From NCBI GenBank assembly GCA_963970005.1, contig CAXAMN010013891.1:1097937-1161936 (forward strand): DNA of 64,000 nucleotides, given 5' to 3'. Source of the DNA: Durusdinium trenchii (Eukaryota > Sar > Dinophyceae > Suessiales > Symbiodiniaceae). Below the pieces are notes generated by a model that was not told where the DNA came from, ran no database searches, and saw only the letters and a list, made by a program, of their open reading frames with translations. Numbering within the stretch: position 1 is the first letter of the stretch; every line of letters starts with the position of its first letter. Shown in pieces: positions 39,465 to 49,210 of this stretch. A program made the translations under genes and the position numbers.

Positions 39465-39833
39465 TTGTTCCCTGTCCAGGACAGCTTGATTCCTTTTCCC
39501 TTGGGCTGCTGGCAAGACTTCCCCTACGGCGACGACGAGGCGGCACGTCTGCGGGCCTTGAACAAGTTGGTGCAGATCTGGAAGTTCAGCGACCAGGAGG
39601 CGGAATCCTACTGTACCTCGGCCTGGAAGTGGGTGAAGAGCAGAGCGCTTTCAGCGCCATGCTGCGCAGGAGCGAGTTCCGATTCTTCGGAGGGTTTAGG
39701 GGGGGGCGATCGACTGAAAGCAGTGATGAAAGTGAATGCTTGGCTCATTTTTGATATGTTGGCTGGTTTCGAAGGGAGTTGCGGGGGCGGTTCATGTCCA
39801 TCTCCAAAGACGATGGATACGATGGTCAGATAG
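39465..39833 (+). CDS. Candidate exon, helical
   Basis: The first 60 codons are good: CWQDFPYGDDEAARLRALNK, LVQIWKFSDQEAESYCTSAW, KWVKSR. After about 39650 the signal weakens, so the true exon probably ends earlier. An AG (CTGCTGGCAAG) at about 39515 may be the acceptor. Domain unknown. Confidence 0.38.
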   Translation: MFPVQDSLIPFPLGCWQDFPYGDDEAARLRALNKLVQIWKFSDQEAESYCTSAWKWVKSRALSAPCCAGASSDSSEGLGGGDRLKAVMKVNAWLIFDMLAGFEGSCGGGSCPSPKTMDTMVR

Positions 39834-40199
39834 GACTTGCAAGTTTGTGAAAAGGGGTGCATCGACAGTCACAGTCGATGTCACGACGGTACTTCGTCTT
39901 TAGGTATTTCGAAGAAAGAAGCATCCGAGTCTGCTAGGCCGCTAGGCGCCAAAAAGAAGGATCAAAACCAGAGATCTCGCGTTTCGGGGGGGTTGAAACT
40001 TCTTCCGATTTGATTTGACACTGCTGGCCAATGGGCATTGGATATGAAACAGGACACCTTAGATAGAGGAAACAAGTCAGAGGTTGCTTGAAGGGATGTG
40101 TTGTCAAAACCAAAGCCTTCAACCTCCGTTGACCACGATTTTGATGGCAACTGACAGTCGACCGCGCGTTGCAGCTTCAATCAGCTACCCAGCTACCAG

Positions 40200-40442
40200 T
40201 GTCCATCACCTGCCACCTTTGAAGGGCTTTCGGGCTGCTTGCCGGAACAGGGTGAAGCAGCGTCACCGGTGGTCTCGTCCGTTGGAACTGGGGCGCCAAC
40301 CCCTCCGGTGATGCTTCGGTCTGGACCGATGGAGTTCGGTGGACGACTGGGACCGACTCTTGGGACCGAGTCGGACCGCGAACCCGGACCGCGTGGAGCG
40401 CAGGTCCGGTCGGGTGCCAGGAGATGTCTTGGAATGGAATAG
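40200..40442 (+). CDS. Probable exon, glycine/proline-rich
   Basis: Acceptor CCCAGCTACCAG, phase 0 for 80 codons: CPSPATFEGLSGCLPEQGEA, ASPVVSSVGTGAPTPPVMLR, SGPMEFGGRLGPTLGTESDR, to TAG 40440-40442. First positions are strongly G/A. The opposite strand is open over 256 codons (40177-40947) but has poorer composition. Confidence 0.45.
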   Translation, partial: CPSPATFEGLSGCLPEQGEAASPVVSSVGTGAPTPPVMLRSGPMEFGGRLGPTLGTESDREPGPRGAQVRSGARRCLGME

Positions 40443-40618
40443 AATCCCTGTGCACTTGGTGACTAGAATGGAAATCATACGTCATACACCCCCTAAAAAA
40501 GGCTCCTGGCCTACCGCAAGAGAAGATGGTTATGGTGGCTGCCAGGTCTAACCACCTTCTGGTTGGAGTGTTTTCGGGATTTCTCCATCCTGAGCGGCTT
40601 TGAAATCTAGTTGCTGCG

Positions 40619-40867
40619 ATGGGCAGAGGTTCGCTCATAGGAGCTGGCACCATGGGCATTCCATTAACATCCCAGCCTATGCGACCTCGAGCCTTCAATC
40701 GAAGCAGCGTCGTCTGCCCCATCCACCCCTCCCACCCTTGGCTGGGAGGCTCCGAACACGGCGAGGGCGAGGAAGCAAGCTGTCCCAAGCTGGTGAGGTC
40801 GAGGTTTGTGCCGATCATCCACAACGTGATTCTCGGATCGAAGGTGCCCCATCCACCCGGCCGCTGA
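40619..40867 (+). CDS. Candidate exon or small gene
   Basis: From ATG 40619: MGRGSLIGAGTMGIPLTSQP, HPSHPWLGGSEHGEGEEASC, KLVRSRFVPIIHNVILGSKV, to TGA 40865-40867. Uniform coding look; no borders needed, but none verified. No domain. Confidence 0.4.
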   Translation: MGRGSLIGAGTMGIPLTSQPMRPRAFNRSSVVCPIHPSHPWLGGSEHGEGEEASCPKLVRSRFVPIIHNVILGSKVPHPPGR

Positions 40868-40968
40868 TTGACTGACTGTGGAGCACCAAAGATCATCAAA
40901 AAGCCGCCAAGTTCTTGGGGTGTGGAACTGAAAAGGCGGGTTTTCAATAAAAGGTATACTTAATAACC

Positions 40969-41150
40969 ATGTATGGAGGAGAAGAAGCATATGAAAGCGG
41001 GTATGAGACAGATCCGTTCGGATGGCCGATCTGGAGCCTGAAGCGAAAGCCGATCCTTGGATCGTTTTCGACCAACTGGTGGTCCAGCTCCCTCATCCGT
41101 TGCACCACAAAGCGAAGCGAACCACTCATCCGTTGCAACGGTGTTTTTGA
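40969..41150 (+). CDS. Possible first exon
   Basis: ATG 40969 then YGGEEAYESGYETDPFGWPI and WSLKRKPILGSFSTNWWSSS. The open frame continues to 41430 but turns G/T-rich and cysteine-rich after about 41150, typical of non-coding sequence here. CTCATCCGTTGCA(C/A) is doubled at 41092 and 41126. Confidence 0.35.
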
Positions 41151-41467
41151 TTACTGTAGGTGTCAAAATCCGCATGTTCACGTACAACGCATGGTTTCCT
41201 TCATGTTTGTAGGGTGGTGTTCTTTATTGGGTTTGTTGTTTCTTGATATGCGAAGAGTGTTTATTCTTATGTGGATAGACGGGCAGTTGTGGTTTTGTGG
41301 GCAAGGGTTTCGTTTTTGCGGCGGGTGCTTCTTGAATGCTCGTGTTTGTTCACGGTTCTTGTTGTATGCTTTCTCGGTTTCTCTATGCTTCTCTCAAGAC
41401 TCTCATAGTTTCATACCAAGGGTTCTTTGATGTTCGTTTTGTATGGAGGATTTCTCCCCGCTGGTAG

Positions 41468-41731
41468 TTTCTGGGATCCGCACGACCGCAGACCGGGACA
41501 GACCCCGCAGCCGAGGAAGACCCCGCAGCTGCACGCAGCGGCGCAGCAGCTGCTCCCACTCGCGGAGTGGCATGTGAGTCGAGTCGAAGAGACAAAAGAC
41601 ACGCAGAACACATGGCGCACCGTCCGGTTGGCAGGGTCACCTGCCGGTGGGCCAAGCCCGTAGGGAGGTGCAAAAAGATGCAAGATGTCAGACTGTTTTG
41701 GGGCCTCAAAATGGATGGAAAGAGGAATTAG
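41468..41731 (+). CDS. Probable last exon
   Basis: Acceptor GGATTTCTCCCCGCTGGTAG, phase 0 for 87 codons: SARPQTGTDPAAEEDPAAAR, RGVACESSRRDKRHAEHMAH, MQDVRLFWGLKMDGKRN, TAG 41729-41731. Another frame is open (KTPQLHAAAQQLLPLAEWHV), but this one joins the acceptor and is longest. Family unknown. Confidence 0.45.
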   Translation, partial: FLGSARPQTGTDPAAEEDPAAARSGAAAAPTRGVACESSRRDKRHAEHMAHRPVGRVTCRWAKPVGRCKKMQDVRLFWGLKMDGKRN

Positions 41732-42103
41732 TTGTAGCTGTAGAGAATATGTTTCTGCACAGGATAGGTGTCCCTGCAATTTGCGGTGAGTTGGGGATGG
41801 ACGTGGAAACTCACTAGAAAGGTGTTGGGAGCAACAACTGGTTTTGACCATCACATGCATGGGGCTATGAGGCTTGGCAGAAGCTATTTAGTCGATACAG
41901 CAGTGGCGCCAAATTTGCGAGCCGCCAGGTCTTGTCGTTGTTGGAATCCCTTTACGGCATGTGTTGGGGTATGTTCGTTCGCCGTGTTTGCTAACCAGGC
42001 TATTTGTTTTAGGTGGCGGGTGGGGGGTTGTCACAAATGTGGCTGTGGTGTTTGATTTTCTCCATCAACTATAGACCATACATGACCATACCAACCTCAG
42101 CAG

Positions 42104-42205
42104 GAGGTTGGAGGCCATCGCTATTAATTAGGTTGGAGGCCATCGCTACAAGCTACTGTACTTAAGCTACTAGGTTCGAGCCGTTGCTAGTAGGTTGTCG
42201 TTAAT
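42104..42205. repeat. Dispersed short repeat, second site
   Basis: AGGTTGGAGGCCATCGCTA at 42106 and 42130, then AGGTTCGAGCCGTTGCTA at 42173. Confidence 0.8.
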
Positions 42206-42492
42206 TTATTTTAATTTATTTTATAATCATTCACACGAATCGATAACAGGCCACAACTGGTGAACGCCCGACAGTCGGAACGTGCAAGACAACCAACCAA
42301 AGGGCTGACCGCTCCTGCAGGGAGCCCTTGTTCTGAAGCCAATGTGTCTCTTATATTCGCTCTTGGAGCCGAATGAGAATTTACACTATATACAGGTCAT
42401 TGGCTTCAGTGCGTGTGTTCTTTTCCGCTCGTCCCCCCGCCCCCACCCCTGCCGAGCCGTGACGAACCCGCCGATCCTCTTCACCACAGCAG

Positions 42493-42573
42493 GTTCCACC
42501 GCGGCCGAAATGGCCCGCTGTGACTGTGAAGAGGCGCGCTGGGGACGACGACGTTCGCTGGGGACGTGTTTGA
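42493..42573 (+). CDS. Short last exon
   Basis: Acceptor CCTCTTCACCACAGCAG, phase 0: VPPRPKWPAVTVKRRAGDDD, VRWGRV, TGA 42571-42573. Confidence 0.4.
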   Translation, partial: VPPRPKWPAVTVKRRAGDDDVRWGRV

Positions 42574-42612
42574 CGTGAGGCCCGGGGGGGGTTTTGGGGG
42601 ACCGGACACGTT

Positions 42613-42846
42613 TTGGGAAGGAAAGGATTGAAATGGGCGAGGCTGGAGTGTTCTGGTCGAGCGCGAGGCCAGTCTGAGCATCCCGAAGAGGGGTCCCTCC
42701 GACTCCTGGTGACAGGGAAGGTCATTGATTCATTGAAAGCCAATGGATTGGGAGATGCAAGGCTTACTTTTTGCGAATCTTTTTCAAACCTTCTTCATCC
42801 GTGTGGTGCTCGAAAGGCCTGGGATGGTTCTACAAAGCAGTTTTGA
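42613..42846 (+). CDS. Candidate exon
   Basis: Reads EHPEEGSLRLLVTGKVIDSL, KANGLGDARLTFCESFSNLL, GARKAWDGSTKQF, TGA 42844-42846. Good helix and strand alternation; no border evidence. Confidence 0.36.
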   Translation: MGRKGLKWARLECSGRARGQSEHPEEGSLRLLVTGKVIDSLKANGLGDARLTFCESFSNLLHPCGARKAWDGSTKQF

Positions 42847-42872
42847 ACCTTGAGGGCTTCTGACGCCAACGG

Positions 42873-43253
42873 GTGCCTTTGGTGCTGATGTTGCGCGAAG
42901 TTCGAGCGCCAAAGGCCGAAAGACCTTGTGAAGCAACAGATCAAACCTATCACAATGTCTCCAGTGAAAAGGATCTGTACCATCTCCTGACGTCCTGGAA
43001 TTACCATGTTGAGCCCAACAACCAGTTGAGGCCAAAGCATCCAAAAAACCTGTTGAATCTTGAGATCACTGGGCCGAACCAGCGTGCCGCTGGCGTGTCG
43101 CGAGCGCTCGCGCGCGACCCACCGCGAGCGGAGGCCTTGAGACCCGTGGAGGTCAGTGCACTCCTCAGATCGATGGGTCTGAGGTTTGGATGTTGGGGCA
43201 AACCGGATGGATGGATCGTTTTAGAAGTCAAACTGATTTTTTTTTGGCCCTGA
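42873..43253 (+). CDS. Candidate exon, 126 codons
   Basis: Long open frame: LREVRAPKAERPCEATDQTY, HNVSSEKDLYHLLTSWNYHV, PKHPKNLLNLEITGPNQRAA, EALRPVEVSALLRSMGLRFG, stop TGA 43251-43253 after a T-rich end. The last ~10 codons are probably intron. Family not recognised. Confidence 0.4.
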   Translation: MPLVLMLREVRAPKAERPCEATDQTYHNVSSEKDLYHLLTSWNYHVEPNNQLRPKHPKNLLNLEITGPNQRAAGVSRALARDPPRAEALRPVEVSALLRSMGLRFGCWGKPDGWIVLEVKLIFFWP

Positions 43254-43395
43254 AATCATTTGGGTGTTCGGTGTTCCCTTTTTGGAGTATTTTGGTGCCT
43301 TTCAACTTTAAGAGCTCACGTTTTTGATGACCTCCAGAGGGTCATGGGAAATGTGTTCTGTCACTGAGGTTCCTGGAAGCAGGAGCTGAAGCACA

Positions 43396-43710
43396 ATGCC
43401 CGGAACCTCAGGTCTGACTGTCGCTGGACTGTCTCTGAACGGGTCAAACTGGGCTTGGAGAGCAAAACGAGGTATCAAGCTACTTGCTCCAAGCGCTGGG
43501 CTTGGAGTTGTGGCTCAGAATGGTCAAACGGTGTTGCCTCAAGCCACAAATTTGTCGTTTCGATTGTCTCAAGAGACTTACAACTCCTCACTAAACAGAA
43601 GAAGCCCCCAAACCCTGAAAGGTTGGCGGGCCTCATGCTGTGATGTTGGTCCCCTTCAGCCCCCGGTCTTGCTGACCAGGTCACCGCGTCCCCATTGCCT
43701 CTCACCCTGA
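43396..43710 (+). CDS. Candidate exon or small gene
   Basis: ATG 43396: MPGTSGLTVAGLSLNGSNWA, KLLAPSAGLGVVAQNGQTVL, NLSFRLSQETYNSSLNRRSP. The minus strand is open over 143 codons (43475-43906), so strand is not certain. Confidence 0.33.
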   Translation: MPGTSGLTVAGLSLNGSNWAWRAKRGIKLLAPSAGLGVVAQNGQTVLPQATNLSFRLSQETYNSSLNRRSPQTLKGWRASCCDVGPLQPPVLLTRSPRPHCLSP

Positions 43711-43787
43711 AGGAATCGAAGCCAAGTTGGTCACTCCAAACAGGTGGTGCATGATTTTGTTGAGACTGGATCCAGCTGAGAATCTCT

Positions 43788-43874
43788 ATACCAGGACCTT
43801 CCAAGAGGTGGTTTTTGGACACCTTAAGCTCTAAGAGGCTATTGATAGACACCTCTTGGAAGGTCCTGGTATAT
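43788..43874. mobile_element. TIR element, family 1, copy 5 (reverse)
   Basis: ATACCAGGACCTTCCAAGAG / CTCTTGGAAGGTCCTGGTAT are perfect 20-bp arms, the most intact copy. The core is reversed relative to 5501 (GGTTTTTGGACACCTTAAGC; CTATTGATAGACACC). Flank TATA on the right. Confidence 0.9.
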
Positions 43875-44019
43875 AATATATGATCGTGCGGAAACTTCTT
43901 TCTCAACTTGTTAGGAGGCCGTGCTGGAGGTGAGGTGTTTATCCGCTCCCTGGCACGTGGACAATGTCGAAATGCTAAGTATGCTGTTTATCCTTGTTTG
44001 CACTGTTGACATCATGTGT

Positions 44020-44329
44020 ATTCTCTTTTAAGTCGTGGGTTCAATGTTCTGCTGTGGCGCATTCCCCAAAAGCTACCAACGGAGTCGGGAAGAAGGTGTT
44101 TGCGCTCGAAATGTCCACACCCAGAAGGGCGCTCACTGCCCGCCCCTGTGGAAGTTGGGGCGCTTACCTTCTTGCTTCCCATCCGTCGCGCACAGCTCGG
44201 GCGTGTCGCGCTCAGGTGCTCCACGCTCCAACACAGCTCTGGACCCGGCTCGAGGACCATCGTGATGAGGCACCCGGACCGTTCACGGAGCTCACGGGTT
44301 TTGGAAGTCGAGCCGTGATGAGGTCATAG
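44020..44329 (+). CDS. Candidate exon
   Basis: Reads KVFALEMSTPRRALTARPCG, SWGAYLLASHPSRTARACRA, HAPTQLWTRLEDHRDEAPGP, to TAG 44327-44329. Two other frames are also open here; this one has the best first-position bias. Confidence 0.33.
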
Positions 44330-45168
44330 ATTGATATGTGTTGTTCCTCAGGTTGATATTTGGGTCCCAATGGCATTTAAAAATATGTCAAGTGTTGAGA
44401 ACTATTGACATAGTTTTCCTCCAGTGTTCTTATTACATGGCTCCTGAACCTGTTGTTAAGGTGCTCTGGGCATCTCTGGGCAGATGGATGAAGACACAAA
44501 CAAACCAATTAGTTGTAAGACAAATTGGTTGACAGAGGTTTGAGTGCGAAGGGAAAGCCTATTTCCAATTCTCACACGATGATCAGCTAGCCATTTTCTC
44601 GGGCTAGCGGCTTATCTATCAATGCCAAAAGGAATCTTTGGTTGCGAAAGTGTTGCTGTCGCGGTCGTGTGTTTTTCCACTGAGTGTCAAGCCTATGAAT
44701 GATCTTGTTGGCCCTTCTGAAAATGTGTGTGGCGGATGCTTGGCCTGGACATCCTGAAGAATTTTCGGAAATGAAATTGAAACCCGCAAAGGTGCTGGGA
44801 GGCGTTATTGTGTTGGCACGAATTCATCGCTAGCTGTATCTAGGGGGGTGCCTTTTTCGAGAATGCATATCCTGCATCACGAGGTGTGTTTGGGGGAGCA
44901 GAAAACGTTGTGCTTTACTGTATGTCTCATTATTGTATCGTTTGCATCACCAGGTCCATGAAAGTAAGGCAAACAACAGCCTATGTCATCCTATGTATCT
45001 CTCAGTGTTGTATCATATGCATCAGTTGGTGGATATGAGTGTCAGTGTATTGAACCACAGTTGGTTTATTAAGTTTATGGTTGAACCACGGTGTTATGTA
45101 CATAAACCACTGTTGCATCAGTTGCATATGTTTCGACCTCTCTATGTTTCGACCCCTCGAAGTTGTAG
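44330..45168 (+). other. No supported gene
   Basis: T-rich sequence with recurring TTGTATC(A/G)TTTGCATCA and TATGCATCAGTTG words (44930-45130), a weak tandem relation; no exon. Confidence 0.35.
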
Positions 45169-45378
45169 ATGGGGTCTAAGGAGTCTAATCCATTTGGCTC
45201 TAAAAAACTATACAAGTTCAACGGGGTCCAAACAAAATATCCCACCATGTTTGCAGAGCCAGTAAGTATAAGACATAGTAAGTATCATAATCGATTTGTA
45301 AGAGCCAATGGTGCGGGCGGTTGTCGTCGCGAATCGCGAAGCGACCCAAATAGATTTGTGGGGATCCTAGAGGCATAA
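45169..45378. CDS. Coding-like, strand ambiguous
   Basis: Plus, ATG 45169: MGSKESNPFGSKKLYKFNGV, TKYPTMFAEPVSIRHSKY. Minus: SPQIYLGRFAIRDDNRPHHW, LLQIDYDTYYVLYLLALQTW. Neither has convincing borders. Confidence 0.3.
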
Positions 45379-45656
45379 TTGCCCCCAATCTTTTATTGAA
45401 CTCATTTGGAAAGGCCTGCGAACAAGTCGCGTAAGTGGATGTAGTTCTACTCTCGTGCCAAGCTTGTGTTCTCACACTAGCGGGCTTGGGGTCAAAGCCT
45501 TGGAACCAGCAGGACCTGGCAGCAATAAAGGATGCCCATGCAGTAATGGCAATCTACACTCTTCAGTACTCTTAAACACCTAGCGACCGCAAGGCCTGGC
45601 GACCGCACTCGCCCCACCCCACCGCCTTCCCAGCGTGGTGCCAGGCCTGCCTGGCC

Positions 45657-46430
45657 GTGGTTCGTTTCCGCCCAACCGCTGCAGGTCCTATTTGTGGTCT
45701 TCTCGCCCTGCGGCACGCGGTTAGCCAGCTGCTCCAGGGACCTGCAGACGGCCGGGGTTCCCGGTCAGCTGAAAGCGGGCGAGCGGAGTTCTCGGTCAGA
45801 AAGCGGGCAGGTGATGTGCAGAAGGAGGAAACTGCTGAGGTGTGTTTCAGCAAGATGAAGCTCTGTTGGTCCCAGCCACTGGTTCTCAAGAGGTTTCTGT
45901 GGCTTTTCGCAGCTGCTGGTGCCTGCCACCTCTTGAGGCATTCTCTCAAAACATGCCTCTGGTGGTTTGGGAGGGTTGCAGTCACTTACGGCACGGAGAG
46001 AGCATCAGGTCCAACGATGCTTGATGCGAGGTCCGGCGCTGCGGAAGACGAAGGAAAACGAGAACCCATCGACCTCGGGCGGAACCGGAGGTCGACGCAC
46101 CCGACGTCGGCCCCCCAAGTGATCACTTGGAAGGAAAGAACACCTGGCTGCCCGACGCCGCGGAAGCGGCCCTACCGGCTGTTTGGGCCGAAAACAGCAG
46201 GATCAGCAGGTCCAGCACATCCCACGGCGGCTTTTCATGCAGTTGAGCTTGCATCTATGCTAAATCATAATCCATGTCCGGTGAGTTTACCCAACTCCGT
46301 ACCGTCTCGGGCACCAAAGAATTTGTATCGGATTATCGGTCTGGTTGACGTCGCGTATGTTGTTTTGGGTGGCCAATCAACCCGAAATTCTGCCCAAAAT
46401 CGTCTAAACATTTTCTCCCCAGCTGTGCCA
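45657..46430 (+). CDS. Longest open frame of the window
   Basis: Open for over 290 codons in one frame. Best parts: ERASGPTMLDARSGAAEDEG, KREPIDLGRNRRSTHP and LYRIIGLVDVAYVVLGGQST. In 46085-46210 a different frame is better (LEGKNTWLPDAAEAALPAVW). So it is probably several exons, whose borders I cannot fix, rather than one protein of this length. Confidence 0.33.
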
Positions 46431-46431
46431 G

Positions 46432-46572
46432 CTGTCACCGTGCCTTCGTCGCGCGGACGACGTCACGCGGACGACGCGGCGCTGGCAGATGGTCTTCAAA
46501 GTAAGCTATCGCCTCGCAGAGCCCGAGCCCTCTGAAGGCGGTCGGTTTGGGTCGTGGAAAAGGGCGGGATGA
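46432..46572 (+). CDS. Probable last exon
   Basis: The acceptor TTTTCTCCCCAGCTGTGCCAG opens, in phase 0, LSPCLRRADDVTRTTRRWQM, VFKVSYRLAEPEPSEGGRFG, SWKRAG, TGA 46570-46572. CGCGGACGACG is doubled inside. Better supported than the overlapping end of the long upstream frame. Confidence 0.43.
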   Translation: MSPCLRRADDVTRTTRRWQMVFKVSYRLAEPEPSEGGRFGSWKRAG

Positions 46573-47168
46573 AAACGAGTCACGGGATGAAAAGGGGTCG
46601 CTTTGCGAAGCATGGTTTTCTTTCGTTCTGGCAACGGAAAGGGTCATTCGGGGGGGGGGCAAAAGGGATAATATAGGAGTATGAGTATGGCCGATCTGCT
46701 GGAATGATCGAGGGTAGATAGATTGTGGGACAATGTGAAAGCACGATCAAGTCATGTGTGTGGATGGTTCAAGACTCTAGCTTAACTCGAGGATGAAGAT
46801 TTGATCGAAGAATCTCTGAGCATAAGGAGCAGTTGTCTTTTTGTACAGCTGGAAGCTAGAAGAAGGTTATGTATACTCACGTTGCAGGAAAATGAGATGA
46901 GGAGACTGGGTACGTAGTTATTTCATGGTATTTCCAACTTCAAGCCAAGTTTGGATGATGGTGGTTTTTGCATCTTTGGCAGCGTGGCCATTGACCTAAA
47001 GGTCTTCCTTTGGACAGCATCCTTTAGGAGCTTCCAACAGGTCTTTGTCTTTCCTTCAGCAGCTCTCTCTCCAAAAACCTTGCTTGAATATCTTGAATGG
47101 TGTTCTGGTTGACATGATGGGAACTCACAACGGGTGTCCTCTCAGAGCACACCCAAGATGTTCTGATC
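46573..47168 (+). other. No gene seen
   Basis: A G-run (46650-46659) and mixed sequence; nothing recognised. Confidence 0.35.
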
Positions 47169-47578
47169 ATCATTTCATTCAGAAAGACTCCTGTGCATCG
47201 CGAACTTCAAGTCTGGGGCATTTGCTTTTTCAAACTACCGAGACCTGTCGATCAAGCGGAACCCCCCCGAACTCACCACCAAAAAGAGAAGATTGAGCCA
47301 AGTGTCTCATGGTGCTCAGATGTGTTAGCCATGCCTGTGATACATCCGGTTCATTGGAGTTGGAGGTTTTTCCAGACCTAGCTGCTAGGGCCTTATGCCT
47401 TGTGAGGCGGTCGTATGTGGACGGCATCGCCGGCTGTCAGGTCCCCCCCCTTGTCCTCATGGACTGGAGGTCCTCGACGACCCACATCAATCACGTGGTT
47501 TTCCTTCACATTCGGAGGGAACCTCCCATGGAGTTCGGTGACCCGTTTTCTTTTGTGCGCATGACTCGTGGCGGTTAG
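47169..47578 (+). CDS. Two overlapping coding-like frames
   Basis: First: ERLLCIANFKSGAFAFSNYR, DLSIKRNPPELTTKKRRLSQ, TAG about 47328. Second, from ATG 47309: MVLRCVSHACDTSGSLELEV, FPDLAARALCLVRRSYVDGI, HINHVVFLHIRREPPMEFGD, TAG 47576-47578. The second reads as a compact 89-residue protein. They may be two exons or a frameshifted gene. Confidence 0.38.
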
Positions 47579-47841
47579 GTCCTGTGGATCGCGCGAAAGA
47601 CATGCGAGTCAGGTGAAGACAGCCAAGCTTCAAGGCCTGGAGTCGTGAAGACCAAGTGGCCAAGGGCAGGTTGGGACTTGGGGATCTTGGCTTTCACCCG
47701 CTTGCCGCGGCCACTCACCTAACCCGTGGCCTGGTTTGGGGACTTGGCTACGCTGGGATGTTTGGCTGTCGGCGAGCCAGTTGACATCAGAGAAACATGG
47801 TGTGTTTTTTCGAGCGCAACTCACCGTAAACCAGCAACCGG

Positions 47842-48246
47842 TTGCGCAACCAGCGACTCACCGTGTCAGCAATCCTGTCGAAGATCCTGTCGAAGCGAGC
47901 GAAACAAGCAGTTGTTTCTTCCGGGGAGCTTGACGTTTTCGATGCGTCCACAGATATGATGCATCTGTTGCACGTCTTTATGGGGCTTTGTGAGGTGTCT
48001 TTATGGGGCTGTTCACTCACCCGTTCGACCAGACCCGCTGTCAAGACTCTGAAGAGTGGGGGCCCCCGAAGTAGAGAACTGAAAACCAGGTACAGTAAAC
48101 ATGGGCCATGGATGGCCATGGTACAGTACACCTCAGGTCTTCAGTTCTCTACTTCGCTACCCCATGTCGGTGTTTTCCTCAGGTACGGTAAACTCACATG
48201 GCAACCCGCACATGGCCTTGGAGGAGATGGTGTTCGTTGTCCATAG
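47842..48246 (+). CDS. Candidate 134-codon frame
   Basis: Reads NQRLTVSAILSKILSKRAKQ, AVVSSGELDVFDASTDMMHL, LHVFMGLCEVSLWG. The N-terminal half is very protein-like. The second half spans a hairpin (48068-48155) and is less likely coding. CTGTCGAAG and TTTATGGGGCT are each doubled. Confidence 0.4.
   Translation: MRNQRLTVSAILSKILSKRAKQAVVSSGELDVFDASTDMMHLLHVFMGLCEVSLWGCSLTRSTRPAVKTLKSGGPRSRELKTRYSKHGPWMAMVQYTSGLQFSTSLPHVGVFLRYGKLTWQPAHGLGGDGVRCP
48068..48155. repeat. 16-bp perfect inverted repeat
   Basis: GAAGTAGAGAACTGAA / TTCAGTTCTCTACTTC with inner GTACAGTA / GTACAGTAC words; a small MITE-like element. Confidence 0.8.
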
Positions 48247-48252
48247 AGTGCT

Positions 48253-48489
48253 TTGCTGACTAACTTTGGCTCGTTCAAGTCGATCAGCTCGAGTCATGGA
48301 AGTAAAGCCACAAAGCCATGGGGGCAAACAGATGGCACATTTGGCACAAAAAGACTGGATCGTACTGAGGTTCGAACAGCAACAGGTTTCAACAACCAGA
48401 GTCACGTCTTAGCCGCTAAGTCCCAAAAATCACGTGCCATGCACGTGCCTCGCATGCCCATGCCCTGTACAAATTGGAACATACTGTGA
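48253..48489 (+). CDS. Weak candidate exon
   Basis: Frames reading MEVKPQSHGGKQMAHLAQKD (from ATG about 48296, TAG about 48411) or SKATKPWGQTDGTFGTKRLD are open; choice not possible. Confidence 0.27.
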   Translation: MLTNFGSFKSISSSHGSKATKPWGQTDGTFGTKRLDRTEVRTATGFNNQSHVLAAKSQKSRAMHVPRMPMPCTNWNIL

Positions 48490-48716
48490 CATACTGTATA
48501 TGCATGTATATGCCTTCCTTTATTTCGGAAAAGCCATGGGGCAGTAGAAAGTTCCCATTCATCACGGGTGTTTTAATCAAAGTCATCAATTTTGGCAAGG
48601 CAACTTGTTCCAGTTCCAAACATCTCTTGGCGTGTTTGGTGTGTTCAAGAACAAATGGCAGAAGTTCGGTGCCAGGTGGTGTTTTTTTCGGAGTAGATCT
48701 ACTTCAACCCACTAGA

Positions 48717-49010
48717 CCATACCAGGTGTGTTCGTTTCACGAAGCCCCGGTGTCCTGGCGTCCGTTCTTCCGGAGGCCGAGAGCGTCTCCCCACTTTGAG
48801 CTGGAGGCGATCTTCACCCATCAGCCACTAGACCGGCGGGGAGCACACCGGACGTCGAGAGCCATTCCGGCGGGGAGGCCGGGGTTGGCCGGGCAGCACC
48901 AGTCTGGTGGCCCAGGGCTTTCGTGGTTTTTCAGGGCTTTCAGAATGGCATGGTGCTTGGTGTACCAGGACCATCCTGTTTGGGTGTCCTGTCCGGAGAT
49001 TACTAAGTAG
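48717..49010 (+). CDS. Coding-like GC-rich segment
   Basis: Part of a 178-codon open frame beginning at 48474: SFHEAPVSWRPFFRRPRASP, HFELEAIFTHQPLDRRGAHR. Three frames compete after the AG at 48722-48725. Confidence 0.27.
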   Translation, partial: PYQVCSFHEAPVSWRPFFRRPRASPHFELEAIFTHQPLDRRGAHRTSRAIPAGRPGLAGQHQSGGPGLSWFFRAFRMAWCLVYQDHPVWVSCPEITK

Positions 49011-49096
49011 CAGTGCAAAATACTCCAGACACACGCACAGATGCTCGGATGGTCCAGGTATTTCACCTGATGAACGAAACGAATGAATTCGTGGAA

Positions 49097-49210
49097 TATA
49101 CACTCCCTGGAACTACTATGAAAGTGGATGCCATGACCCCTTGGAAGACCATGAAATCCACTACAAACAGGTGGTTTTCCACTTCCATCTCTTAGTTCCA
49201 GGGAGAGTAT
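49097..49210. mobile_element. TIR element, family 3, copy 1
   Basis: Arms ATACACTCCCTGGAACTA / TAGTTCCAGGGAGAGTAT, then AAGTGGA / TCCACTT further in. Copy 2 at 60496 is in the opposite orientation. Confidence 0.83.

Noticed and set aside
40177..40947. 256-codon open frame on the minus strand
   Set aside because: Covers two better plus-strand frames (40200-40442 with a good acceptor, 40619-40867 with ATG); composition is less protein-like.
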